Shown: positions 17,543-25,581 of the stretch, one piece after another
How the letters are laid out: each line of letters starts with the position of its first letter
How positions within the stretch are numbered: position 1 is the stretch's first letter
Assembly: GCF_036345255.1 (NCBI RefSeq)
Contig: NZ_CP107783.1
Coordinates: forward strand, 4,203,501 to 4,267,500
DNA: 64,000 bases
Reading direction: 5' to 3'
Source of the DNA: Streptomyces sp. NBC_00569
GTDB taxonomy: Bacteria > Actinomycetota > Actinomycetes > Streptomycetales > Streptomycetaceae
Translations under genes and position numbers: made by a program
The notes under the pieces: generated by a model
Told to the model about the DNA's origin: nothing
What the model saw: only the letters and a program-made list of their open reading frames with translations
The model's database searches: none

Positions 17543-17584
17543 GACCTGCCTCGCTCGGCGTCGGCCGGATGACGGACGCCCATG

Positions 17585-18535
17585 TCAGACCTCGATCTTC
17601 CCGAGCCGGCGGATCACGAAGAACCCGATCCCGTACAGGCCGAGCGAGACGAGGATCAGCGCCTGGCCGACCGGCGATCCCGTCACTCTGGCCAGCGCGC
17701 CCTCGTTCGACGAGTTGATCAGGAGCAGCGAGCCGAGGCCGAGGAGCGGCACGGTGAACGCGGTCGCGTTGACCTCGGAGAGCATCGTGCGGATCTCGCG
17801 CCGGGTCTCCTTGCGGTCCTCCAGGGTCTGGGTGAGGTTCCGCAGGGACGACACGACCGAGCCGCCCGCCTTGTTGGCGAGGACGAGCGTCGTGACCAGG
17901 ACGACGAGTTCGCGGGAGGGGAGGCGTTCGGCGAGCTCGCCGAGGGTGTCGTCGATGGTCCGGCCGAGCGCGAGCTGGTCGGCGACCATGGACAGCTCCT
18001 CGCCCGCGGGCGCCTCCAGCTCCTCCGCGGCCATCGCGAGGGACGTACGCAGGGCGAGCCCGGCGGCAGTGGCGTTGGCCAGAAGGCGGGCCACGTCCGG
18101 GAGTTGGTTGATGAACGCCTCGATGCGTTTCTGCCGCTGCCAGTTGAGGAAGATGACCGCGCTCCACACGCCGACCAGCCCCGCGATCGGCCCGAAGAAG
18201 GGCGCGAGGGCAGCTGACGCGATCAGCCAGAGGGCGACGACCACGGCGAGTACGTACGTGAAGAACTCCCCCGCGGTCAGGTCCAGCCCCGTCGCGGACA
18301 GGCGCAGATGGATGGCGCGGCCGAGCCGGGTGCGACGCAGCCTGCGGTCGACGGTGGCGAAGCGGCGTACGCGACCGGAGGCGCCGCTGTACGGCCCGGC
18401 GCCCGAGAGGCCGTCGAGCCGGTCGACGAGGGCCTGTCGCTGCGCGCGCCCCGACGCGTACGCATGGACGCCGGCGACGGCGAGCGCGCAGGTCAGGATG
18501 GTGGCGCCGAGGGCGATGAGGGCGGGGTCGCTCAT
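17585..18535 (-). CDS. tadB: TadB, type II/IV secretion system F-family inner membrane protein
   Basis: This 316-residue paralogue of TadC has an N-terminal helix (LIALGATILTCALAVAGV), a paired helix near residues 95-135 and a C-terminal helix. Its T2SSF domain contains INQLPDVARLLANATAAGLALRTSL and ANKAGGSVVSSLRNLTQTLEDRKE. It is the second half of the pilus membrane platform. It begins 34 bp after cpaF on the same strand. Confidence 0.92.
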   Translation of the reverse strand: MSDPALIALGATILTCALAVAGVHAYASGRAQRQALVDRLDGLSGAGPYSGASGRVRRFATVDRRLRRTRLGRAIHLRLSATGLDLTAGEFFTYVLAVVVALWLIASAALAPFFGPIAGLVGVWSAVIFLNWQRQKRIEAFINQLPDVARLLANATAAGLALRTSLAMAAEELEAPAGEELSMVADQLALGRTIDDTLGELAERLPSRELVVLVTTLVLANKAGGSVVSSLRNLTQTLEDRKETRREIRTMLSEVNATAFTVPLLGLGSLLLINSSNEGALARVTGSPVGQALILVSLGLYGIGFFVIRRLGKIEV

Positions 18536-18569
18536 GAACCGCCACCCTCGACGGCGGGTCGCTCGGTCC

Positions 18570-19919
18570 TCATCCGATGGCCTCCCTCGTGTTGCGTCCG
18601 TCGATGCCGTCCAGCACGCCGAACGCCGGCGGGATCGGCTCGTTCGCGACGTACAGGCGCTCGGCCACGCGGCGCGGCAGCGGCAGATGCTCGAAGCTGC
18701 CGCGCACGCGGTGGTCGTGGCCGAGCGGGTGCGGCACGAAGCGGGAGACCGTCGAGATCCTGAACTGCTCGCGGCCGTGCGAGACCAGCAGGGCGATCTC
18801 GGTGACCTTGCGCGAGCCGTCGGCGTGCCGGGTGAGCTGGACGAGGACGTCGACAGCCGAGTTGATCTGGTCCTTGAGCGCCTCGAACGGGATCTGCACC
18901 TCGGACATGGACCCGAGGGTCTGCAGGCGCATGAGGGCGTCCTCGGCGGCGTTCGCGTGGACGGTGGCGAGCGAGCCGTCGTGGCCGGTCGACATGGCCT
19001 GCAGCATGTCGAGGGTCTCGCCGCCCCGGACCTCGCCGACGATGATGCGGTCGGGGCGCATGCGCAGGGAGTTGCGGACCAGGTCGCGGATGGTGATCTG
19101 GCCCTTGCCCTCGACGTTCGGGGGCCGCGATTCGAGGCGGATCACATGGTCCTGCTGGAGCTGGAGCTCCGCCGAGTCCTCGATGGTGATGATGCGCTCG
19201 TGGGGCGGGATGAGGCCGGAGAGCGCGTTGAGGAGGGTGGTCTTCCCGGAGCCCGTACCGCCGCTCACGATGACGTTGAAGCGGGCGCGGACGAACGCGG
19301 ACAGCAGCATCAGCATCTGCTCGTCGAGCGAGCCGAGGCCGATCAGCTCGGGCAGGGTGTAGGCGCGCGGGAAGCGGCGGATCGTGAGGGTGGCGCCGGT
19401 GAGGGACAGCGGCGGGATGATCACGTTGACGCGCTCGCCGGTGGGCAGGCGGGCGTCGACCATCGGGTTCGACTCGTCGACGCGCCGGTTCACCGTGGAG
19501 ACGATGCGCTCGATGGTCTGCATGAGCTGTTCCTGCGAGGCGAAGCGCAGAGGGAGCTGCTCCACGCGCCCGGCACGTTCCACGAAGATCGCGTCCGGGC
19601 CGTTGACCATGATCTCGGTGATGGACGCGTCGGCGAGAAGGGGTTCCAGCACGCCGAGCCCGAGCGCCTCGTCGACGACGCGGCGGACCAGCTGGCTGCG
19701 TTCGGAGGAGGAGAGGACCGGGCCCTCGCGGCTGATGATGTGGCCGAGGACGCGTTCGAGACGGACCCGCCGGTCGGCCGCCGCGAGGGACGACATCTCG
19801 GCCAGGTCGATCTCCTCCAGGAGCTTCGCGCGGTAGACGGCGACGAGGCCGTCGTCGCGGGAAGGACCGGGCTCCTCGCGGACCGTCACCCTTGATCGCA
19901 GGCTCATGTGTCGGCTCAA
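18570..19919 (-). CDS. cpaF: CpaF/TadA, pilus assembly and secretion ATPase
   Basis: This 449-residue VirB11/GspE-type hexameric ATPase powers pilus polymerisation. Walker A is GGTGSGKTTLLNALS, the Asp box-like segment is IITIEDSAELQLQQDHVIRLE, and Walker B is PDRIIVGEVRGGETLDMLQAMSTGH with its glutamates and the catalytic histidine region. A conserved N-terminal domain precedes it. A TTG at 19919 overlaps the stop of the TadE gene; an ATG at 19907, four codons in, is an equally possible start. It is co-transcribed with the surrounding Tad genes. Confidence 0.95.
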   Translation of the reverse strand: MSRHMSLRSRVTVREEPGPSRDDGLVAVYRAKLLEEIDLAEMSSLAAADRRVRLERVLGHIISREGPVLSSSERSQLVRRVVDEALGLGVLEPLLADASITEIMVNGPDAIFVERAGRVEQLPLRFASQEQLMQTIERIVSTVNRRVDESNPMVDARLPTGERVNVIIPPLSLTGATLTIRRFPRAYTLPELIGLGSLDEQMLMLLSAFVRARFNVIVSGGTGSGKTTLLNALSGLIPPHERIITIEDSAELQLQQDHVIRLESRPPNVEGKGQITIRDLVRNSLRMRPDRIIVGEVRGGETLDMLQAMSTGHDGSLATVHANAAEDALMRLQTLGSMSEVQIPFEALKDQINSAVDVLVQLTRHADGSRKVTEIALLVSHGREQFRISTVSRFVPHPLGHDHRVRGSFEHLPLPRRVAERLYVANEPIPPAFGVLDGIDGRNTREAIG

Positions 19920-20392
19920 CCCCCTTCCGGGTCACGGTCGTTCGGCATGGTGGCGGTGCGCCGTACGTCCCACCGGTCGTCCAGGAACGGGACGAGGACC
20001 GGGACGTGCACGGTGACGGTGGCGGTGGTCGTGTCGCCGCCTCCGCCTCCGGCGTCGACGTCCGCGTCGAGCCAGCCGCTCATCGCGGCCTGCCCGGCGC
20101 CGGTGCCGTCGCCGCCCTGCGACTGCACGCGGGCGGCGGCCCGGGCGCCGGAACCGGCCTGGTTCGCGCTGTAGCCGACGAGGCCGAGCTGGATGGCCGC
20201 CATGCCGATGAGGAGGAGGAAGGGCAGGAACCCGGCGAACTCGAGGATGGAGACGCCTCGGTCGTCGGTGCGCAGGCTGCGGCGGGGGCCGTTCTCCGTG
20301 CGCGGGCGCCGGGCGCCGTCGATTCCCGTCCGAGCCCGCCGCCCGTGCCCGCGCCGGAGACGTCCCTCGGCGCCCAGGAGCCGGCGCGTCAC
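19916..20392 (-). CDS. TadE-type pseudopilin
   Basis: This 158-residue protein has a long basic leader ending in TDDRG, followed by VSILEFAGFLPFLLLIGMAAIQLGLV. The glutamate at +5 after the predicted Gly cleavage point marks a TadE pseudopilin matured by prepilin peptidase. A glycine-rich loop and a beta-rich C-terminus follow. The GTG start at 20392 overlaps the stop of the upstream fusion gene by 4 bp (GTGA), and its own stop overlaps the cpaF start, indicating tight coupling. Confidence 0.88.
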   Translation of the reverse strand: MTRRLLGAEGRLRRGHGRRARTGIDGARRPRTENGPRRSLRTDDRGVSILEFAGFLPFLLLIGMAAIQLGLVGYSANQAGSGARAAARVQSQGGDGTGAGQAAMSGWLDADVDAGGGGGDTTTATVTVHVPVLVPFLDDRWDVRRTATMPNDRDPEGG

Positions 20393-21984
20393 GGCGTGAC
20401 CCCCTGGTCGTCCTCCCTCGCGGCGCCCGCCTCACCCTTGACGGTCCACCCGGCGTCGATCCCGGGGAAGAACACCGGCACCTCCAGCCGCACGGTCGCC
20501 TTCATCACCGATCCGTCGGGCCCGCAGGTGATGGCGGCGCCCTGCCACGCGCCGGGCAGGTTCTTCTCGCCCGCGGTCTGGCACGCGCCCGCCGTGTCGC
20601 CGCTCCCGGCCTCGGCGGAGGTCGCGGCCCTGGCCGCCTCGTCAGCCGCGTTCCCGGCGAGCGAGTACGTGTACCCGTACAGAACGCACTGCCACAGCAG
20701 GCCCATCACCACGAGCAGCAGCGGGAACATGCCCGCGAACTCCAGGGTGACCGCACCCTTGTCGCCGCCGCGGCGGCGGGCGCGGCGGCCGGGTTCCTGC
20801 GCGGCGGCGTCGACCAGGCCGAGCTCGCCCGCGAGCCCCCACAGCGCCTGCTTCACCGTCGACCGACTGTCGAGGTCCTGCATACGGCCCGCGTCGACCG
20901 CGCCCTGAAGCTCCTTGAACCCGGCGGGCACGCTGGCACGCGCGACCCGGGTGCCCGTCACACGCTCCACGAGCGACGCGGTGATCTCGGATCCGCGCGC
21001 GTGGCGGTTGATGACGGTGACGGTCTCCTCGGCCTTGCGGATCTGGAGGCGGTCCCACATACGGATCATGCGCTTCGCGGCGCGTACGGCGACGACGTCG
21101 GGCGTCACCAGCAGGATTGCCTGGTCGGCGAGTTCGACGGCCGCCGCGTTCGCGGACCCCATCTGCGTACCGCAGTCGATGACCACGAGGTCGTAGCGGC
21201 TGCGCAGCGCCTGCACGACCTGGCGGGCCACGCGGTCGGTGACCTCCTCGCCGCGCTCGCCGTCGGACGGCGCGAGCAGGAGGCCGAGGCCGGTCTCGTG
21301 GGTGAAGACGGCGTCCTGGAGGACGCGCGGGGTGATGTCGTGGATGGCGGCGAGGTCGGCGACCGAGCGGCGGAACTGGACGTCGAGGTACGACGCGACG
21401 TCACCGGACTGCAGGTCGAGGTCGAGGAGCGCGACCGAGCGGCCCGACGCCTGTGCGGCGAGGGCGAGTTGGACGGCGGTGACGGTGGCGCCGACGCCGC
21501 CCTTAGCGCCGGTGACGGTGACGACGCGGCCGCCGGACGCGCCGGCAGTGATCGCCAGCTCGCCGCCGGTGCCGAGGTGTCTGCGCATGCCGCCAGACCA
21601 GGACGCGGCGGCCTGCACGCGCTCGGCGAGCGCGTCGTACCCGAGGGGGAACCCGACGATGCCGCGCGCGCCCGAGTCCATCGCGGCGGTGAGCAGCGCG
21701 GGGCTGGTGTCGGCGGTGGCGAGGACGACGCCGACGGCCGGGAAGCGCAGGACGAGGTCCCGGATCAGTTCCAGGGCGGGGACGGGCCCGATCCGCTCGT
21801 GGACGAGGACGACCTCGGGCAGCTCGTCGAGCGACTCGGCGGCGAGCCGGGCGAGGGTGTCGAGGAGAGCGGTGGAGTCGGCGACGGGCGGCGCGGGCTC
21901 GGCATCGGGCAGCTGCCCGAGCAGCGTGACCAGGGACCGGGCGGCGTCCAGGTCTCCCACCGCGGGAAGAATACGGATGCTCAC
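20389..21984 (-). CDS. CpaE/TadZ-like ATPase fused to a TadE pseudopilin
   Basis: This 531-residue protein has three parts. Residues 1-125 form a receiver-like domain (VVLVHERIGPVPALELIRDL and VVLATADTSPALL). Residues about 150-375 form a MinD/ParA-type ATPase with deviant Walker A TGAKGGVGATVTAVQLA and ALLDLDLQSGDV. The last 115 residues start GGDKGAVTLEFAGMFPLLLVVMGLL, a complete TadE-type signal with glutamate at +5, followed by a secreted-type domain with two cysteines. CpaE/TadZ directs Tad machine position; TadE is normally a separate gene. The reading frame is continuous with no stop between parts. The GTG at 21984 with GGAGG 11 nt upstream is the chosen start. Confidence 0.85.
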   Translation of the reverse strand: MSIRILPAVGDLDAARSLVTLLGQLPDAEPAPPVADSTALLDTLARLAAESLDELPEVVLVHERIGPVPALELIRDLVLRFPAVGVVLATADTSPALLTAAMDSGARGIVGFPLGYDALAERVQAAASWSGGMRRHLGTGGELAITAGASGGRVVTVTGAKGGVGATVTAVQLALAAQASGRSVALLDLDLQSGDVASYLDVQFRRSVADLAAIHDITPRVLQDAVFTHETGLGLLLAPSDGERGEEVTDRVARQVVQALRSRYDLVVIDCGTQMGSANAAAVELADQAILLVTPDVVAVRAAKRMIRMWDRLQIRKAEETVTVINRHARGSEITASLVERVTGTRVARASVPAGFKELQGAVDAGRMQDLDSRSTVKQALWGLAGELGLVDAAAQEPGRRARRRGGDKGAVTLEFAGMFPLLLVVMGLLWQCVLYGYTYSLAGNAADEAARAATSAEAGSGDTAGACQTAGEKNLPGAWQGAAITCGPDGSVMKATVRLEVPVFFPGIDAGWTVKGEAGAAREDDQGVTP

Positions 21985-22004
21985 AGTGCGGCTCGCCTCC
22001 TCTC

Positions 22005-22078
22005 TGAGTCTATTTGTCGGCTTTGCCGGTCTACTTGTCGCTGGACTGCTTGTCACTGCTCTGCTTGTCGCCGGCCTA
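22005..22078 (-). repeat. In-frame repetitive tail after the cpaB stop codon
   Basis: Immediately after the cpaB stop, the same frame continues as a Ser/Gln/Asp/Lys repeat (GDKQSSDKQSSDK) broken by two further TAG codons before the next ribosome site. The DNA repeat is about 15-18 bp, built around GACAAGCAG. It looks like a former C-terminal extension of CpaB now behind amber stops. Confidence 0.6.
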
Positions 22079-22786
22079 CTTGTCCTCGTCGAGGGTGTAC
22101 GAACGGTCGCCCGGCGGGACGGCCGCGTCGCTGCCGGCGGCGACGAGGGCGAGCCGGACGTGGGTCGCGAACGACTCCGCGTACGCGACGCGCTGCGCGT
22201 CGGCGGGATCGAGGGCGAAGGTGATCGGCACCGCCTCGCCCTGGCGGCGCCGGCCGTTGTCGCCGCCCTGCTCGTCGATGGGCGTGAGCTTGCCGACGTC
22301 CATGACCTCCGCGTTCTCGACGATGACCTTGGACTGGTCCTTGGCCTTCTCGTTGGCGGCCTTGAAGGTGGCGTAGATGTTGACCTTCGACCCGGGCGTG
22401 ATCTTCCCGGCGACCCCGGTCTCGGCGTCGATCATGATGGCGATCTCCTGCTGTCCGTCCCTGAGCTGGGGCCGGGCGACGATCATGTCGGTCTGGAGCA
22501 GGGAGCCCTTCTTCAGCGTCGTGACGGCGATCTTGCCGCGGATCTGACTGAGGCTGGTCACGGCGGTCTTCGACAGCCACCGCTCGGGCATCTCGACCTT
22601 CTCGAACCGGTCGGCGGTCAGCTCCTTGTAGGGCGCGACATCGTCCTTCAGCCGGTACGCCGCGACTTCCGGGCCCACCTTCGAGTTCACGTCGCGGATC
22701 ACCGAGAGCACCCCGGCGAAGGCGCCGACGGCGCACAGGGCCGAGATGACCAGCAGGATGACGCCGCGACGCTGACGTGAGTTCAT
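22076..22786 (-). CDS. cpaB: CpaB/RcpC-like Flp pilus assembly protein (SAF domain)
   Basis: This 236-residue protein has an N-terminal membrane helix (GVILLVISALCAVGAFAGVLSVI), then a SAF/antifreeze-like domain with ALTADRFEKVEMPERWL-type sequence. An RcpC-like beta domain follows (EIAIMIDAETGVAGKITPGSKVNIYATF). CpaB is part of the Tad assembly apparatus. In this Gram-positive organism no secretin (CpaC) is visible in the cluster. The ATG lies 102 bp downstream of the zinc-ribbon gene, and the ATPase-TadE fusion follows 91 bp later. Confidence 0.85.
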   Translation of the reverse strand: MNSRQRRGVILLVISALCAVGAFAGVLSVIRDVNSKVGPEVAAYRLKDDVAPYKELTADRFEKVEMPERWLSKTAVTSLSQIRGKIAVTTLKKGSLLQTDMIVARPQLRDGQQEIAIMIDAETGVAGKITPGSKVNIYATFKAANEKAKDQSKVIVENAEVMDVGKLTPIDEQGGDNGRRRQGEAVPITFALDPADAQRVAYAESFATHVRLALVAAGSDAAVPPGDRSYTLDEDK

Positions 22787-22794
22787 GGACCGGA

Positions 22795-22888
22795 CTACCT
22801 CGTGGGGATCTCGTCGGGGATCTCGGTGGGGAACGCGTTGTGGATCTGGATGCGGATCTGGTGGTGGATCTCGTTGCGGATCAAGGAG
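22795..22888 (-). repeat. 12-bp phased GGATC repeat upstream of cpaB
   Basis: GGATC on the plus strand recurs with exact 12-bp phasing at 22806, 22818, 22842, 22854, 22866 and 22878, with a degenerate copy (GGAAC) at 22830. It fills most of the gap between the zinc-ribbon gene and cpaB. On the minus strand it could be read as a four-residue repeat (IRNE, IHHQ, IRIQ and so on), but no convincing gene supports that. Confidence 0.75.
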
Positions 22889-23887
22889 TCAAGGGCGGGC
22901 GGCGGGTGGCAGGGCGGCGCGGGCCGGGCCGGTGACGGGGGCCAGTGCGGCAGCGGCAGCGAGGCCGGTGGCGGGTGCGAGGGCGCTGCCGCGTCCGCCC
23001 GGTGGTTTCGCGGCCGGGGCGGGCGGATCGGCGAGCGGCGCGGCGCAGAAGCCGCAGCGGTCACCGATGAGTTCGAGTCCGCACCAGTGGCACGCCTCGC
23101 GCCGGACGGACGAGACGAGCTGGTAGAGCACGGAGATGTCGGGGATGGCGGCCGCGAACTCGGCCAGCCTTCCGGGGTTTCCGGGCTTCCCGGTGGCCCA
23201 CCAGCGCCCGGATTCGGCGGGCAGCCTGGTCTCGACGGCGCCCTGCACCTGCCAGGCGGGCGCCAGCGTGCCGGTGATCCAGTCGGTGGGCTGCTGCCCG
23301 GCGGCGTAGTACATACGGGTACCGAAGGCGGGTCCGCTCAGCCGGGGCGGCTCCGGTCCGGTGAGCCGTACGAGTTCGGGCTGCGGGGTGGCGAGTACGG
23401 CGAACTGGGCGCCCGGCATCCACGACTTGGCGTGCGAGGTGAGGCTGACGGGGACGCGGTCGAGCCGGGCGACGGAGCCGAGCACGGCCCCCGCGTAGAT
23501 GTAGTGGGCGAGGAGCCGCGCGGCGGAGGCGAGCACGCCCGGGCTGAAGTCGCACATGGTCAACTGCCGCAGCTGGAGCACGAGCACGGCGAGCCCGAGC
23601 GGCGGGAGCTCCGGCCGCAGGATGGCGATCCGGTCGCTTTCCAGCACGGAACGCACAGCGTGCAGCCGGTGAACGACCAGGTCCGGTACGGAAGCCGGGC
23701 ACAGGGCGATCACATAGCCGTGGTGTTCGATCAGGGTGTGCATCTCGACGATCGCGCGGTCGAGGTCGTACGACTCCGCCCTGCCGCCCCTGTCCTCGGC
23801 GGAGTGGAGCACGGCGGCGGACGGCGTATGCCGGTCGGCCGCGGCGAGGACCAGGTCAGGGCTGGTCACTGCTATCGCGGTCGGCAC
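22889..23887 (-). CDS. Tad-associated protein with C-terminal zinc ribbon, unknown function
   Basis: This 332-residue protein is of no family I recognise. Its N-terminal half is an alpha/beta domain (AVTSPDLVLAAADR, YDLDRAIVEMHTLIEHHGYVIALCP). The middle contains RLAHYIYAGAVLGSV-like hydrophobic sequence. Near residue 275 it has CHWCGLELIGDRCGFC, two CxxC pairs that fit a zinc ribbon, followed by a low-complexity Ala/Pro tail. The GTG at 23887 has a G-rich stretch upstream. It leads the minus-strand Tad cluster, and its constant direction suggests co-expression. It could be a regulator or assembly factor; this is a guess from position. Confidence 0.68.
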   Translation of the reverse strand: MPTAIAVTSPDLVLAAADRHTPSAAVLHSAEDRGGRAESYDLDRAIVEMHTLIEHHGYVIALCPASVPDLVVHRLHAVRSVLESDRIAILRPELPPLGLAVLVLQLRQLTMCDFSPGVLASAARLLAHYIYAGAVLGSVARLDRVPVSLTSHAKSWMPGAQFAVLATPQPELVRLTGPEPPRLSGPAFGTRMYYAAGQQPTDWITGTLAPAWQVQGAVETRLPAESGRWWATGKPGNPGRLAEFAAAIPDISVLYQLVSSVRREACHWCGLELIGDRCGFCAAPLADPPAPAAKPPGGRGSALAPATGLAAAAALAPVTGPARAALPPAARP

Positions 23888-24033
23888 GCTCGCACACCCC
23901 CCGGTCTCTGTGCACTCCTGTCTCAGCACCATATCCGCGCATTGCCCACTCAACACCCAACTTCCCGGTGTTCACCGGGAGGTTGCCCGGGCGACCGGCG
24001 CGGCTCGGCCAGGAACCAGTAATTCCAGAGGTC

Positions 24034-24060
24034 TTGACAACCCAAATGGTCTGGACCAGT
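24034..24060 (+). promoter_or_regulatory. Chitinase promoter with DasR-like operator (dre)
   Basis: A TTGACA hexamer (24034-24039) precedes AATGGTCTGGACCAGT at 24045-24060, which differs little from the DasR consensus (ACTGGTCTAGACCACT) and is nearly palindromic. DasR is the GntR-family repressor of chitin and N-acetylglucosamine genes in Streptomyces. The site lies 50 bp before the chitinase start, so repression relieved by glucosamine-6-phosphate is likely. Confidence 0.8.
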
Positions 24061-24110
24061 TTATAGAACCAACAACTGCCCCTCCCCCCACATCTGAACC
24101 GGAGGCAGCA

Positions 24111-25118
24111 ATGGCACGTGCGACGACAGAACCCGCGCGGAAGCGTTCATTCCTGGCGGCGGCGCTGACCACTCTGGCCCTGGCCCTGACCGGCACGGCG
24201 ACGGCCACCGCGGACCCCGCCGGGGCGGCCGCGGCGCCCCCGGCCCACGCCGTCACCGGCTACTGGCAGAACTTCGACAATGGCGCGACGGTCCAGAAGC
24301 TCAGCGACGTACCCGGCGACTACGACATCATCGCGGTGGCGTTCGCCGACGCGACGACGACACCGGGCGCGGTCGACTTCACGCTCGACTCGGCGGGTCT
24401 CGGCGGCTATACGGAGGCCGCGTTCAAGGCGGACATCAAGGCGAAGCAGGCGGCCGGCAAGTCGGTCGTCATCTCGATAGGCGGCCAGAACGGCACGGTC
24501 TCCATCAATGACTCGACGTCCGCGACGAACTTCGCGAACTCGGTCTCCTCGCTGATGCAGGAATACGGCTTCAACGGTGTCGACATCGACCTCGAGAACG
24601 GCCTGAATTCGACATACATGTCGCAGGCGCTGAAATCCATTGCCGCAAAGGCGGGTTCGGACTTCGTCCTGACGATGGCGCCGCAGACGATAGACATGCA
24701 GTCGACGTCGAACGAGTACTTCAAGACCGCACTCGCCGTGAAGGACATTCTCACGGTCGTCAACATGCAGTACTACAACAGCGGTTCGATGCTCGGCTGC
24801 GACGGCAAGGTCTACAGCCAGGGTTCGGTCGACTTCCTGACCGCGCTCGCCTGCATCCAGCTGGAGGGCGGCCTGGCCCCGTCCCAGGTAGGCCTGGGTG
24901 TCCCGGCCTCCACGAGCGCGGCGGGCAGCGGCTACGTGTCCCCGTCCGTGGTCAACGCGGCCCTGGACTGCCTGACCAAGGGCACGAACTGCGGCTCCTT
25001 CAAACCGTCGAAGACGTACCCGGGCCTGCGCGGCGCGATGACATGGTCGACGAACTGGGACGCGTCGACGGGCAACGGCTGGTCATCGACGGTGGGCCCC
25101 CACGTACACAGCCTCTGA
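24111..25118 (+). CDS. Secreted chitinase, glycoside hydrolase family 18
   Basis: This 335-residue exported enzyme has a signal peptide (residues 1 to about 35, cleaved near ATADP) and a single GH18 barrel with no separate chitin-binding domain. The catalytic motif is GVDIDLE, with D158, D160 and the acid E162; the usual first aspartate of DxxDxDxE is N155. VVISIGGQNG and VNMQYYNSGS are the other GH18 strands. It hydrolyses beta-1,4 links in chitin, using substrate-assisted catalysis as the family does. The ATG has GGAGG 5 nt upstream, and a DasR-like site lies in its promoter. Confidence 0.93.
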   Translation: MARATTEPARKRSFLAAALTTLALALTGTATATADPAGAAAAPPAHAVTGYWQNFDNGATVQKLSDVPGDYDIIAVAFADATTTPGAVDFTLDSAGLGGYTEAAFKADIKAKQAAGKSVVISIGGQNGTVSINDSTSATNFANSVSSLMQEYGFNGVDIDLENGLNSTYMSQALKSIAAKAGSDFVLTMAPQTIDMQSTSNEYFKTALAVKDILTVVNMQYYNSGSMLGCDGKVYSQGSVDFLTALACIQLEGGLAPSQVGLGVPASTSAAGSGYVSPSVVNAALDCLTKGTNCGSFKPSKTYPGLRGAMTWSTNWDASTGNGWSSTVGPHVHSL

Positions 25119-25581
25119 CTCCGACCCCCACCCCTGCCCCCGCCCCTGCCCCCCTTCCCCTCGACGCCCGTAATCCCCCCTCAAAATCCGCAGCGCCGCC
25201 GCTCCCCCGGCGGCGCTGCCGTGTGCCGGGAGCGGGTCGCCGTATTTACTCCGACTGCTTTTCGGACCGACAGAACCCCTTCCACCCCAAGACGAGCCTT
25301 CTCGACGGCACGAAGAAGAACGACTCGACGACCGTCGCCGTGCCCCGGAGCGATGTACCCGACCAGAGTTCCTACCGAGACAACACGGCCTGCGAAGCGC
25401 CGACGAAAGCCCAGGGCGACCGGTCGTACCAGGAGCAGCCGGCCATGGCCGGCTCCTGGCGTGACCCGATGGCGTGGCCGCGTAGTGCCTGGCGGAGCGG
25501 CGGTCGGTAGCCGGCCCCGTTCCGGCAGAATCGCGGCACGGGTGCGTGTCACGTAGGCGCACTGGGGTGGGAGGGTTCGTT
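25119..25581. other. Intergenic region with terminator and possible gene remnant
   Basis: A C-rich tract follows the chitinase stop, then a perfect 12-bp hairpin (25190-25201 and 25208-25219, loop 6 nt), probably the chitinase terminator. From about 25250 to 25510 one plus frame stays open with ordinary-looking sequence (PFHPKTSLLDGTKKNDST), but it lacks a start, a ribosome site and typical codon bias. It may be a decayed gene. I see nothing else here. Confidence 0.5.

Noticed and set aside
17262..19895. 877-codon open frame on the plus strand through the Tad genes
   Set aside because: It is antisense to tadC, tadB and cpaF, whose motifs are unmistakable; the frame has the Arg/Ser/Pro composition of a shadow.
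22795..23064. Small minus-strand protein ending in a four-residue repeat
   Set aside because: It overlaps the zinc-ribbon gene in another frame and has no ribosome site; the repeat is better described at DNA level.
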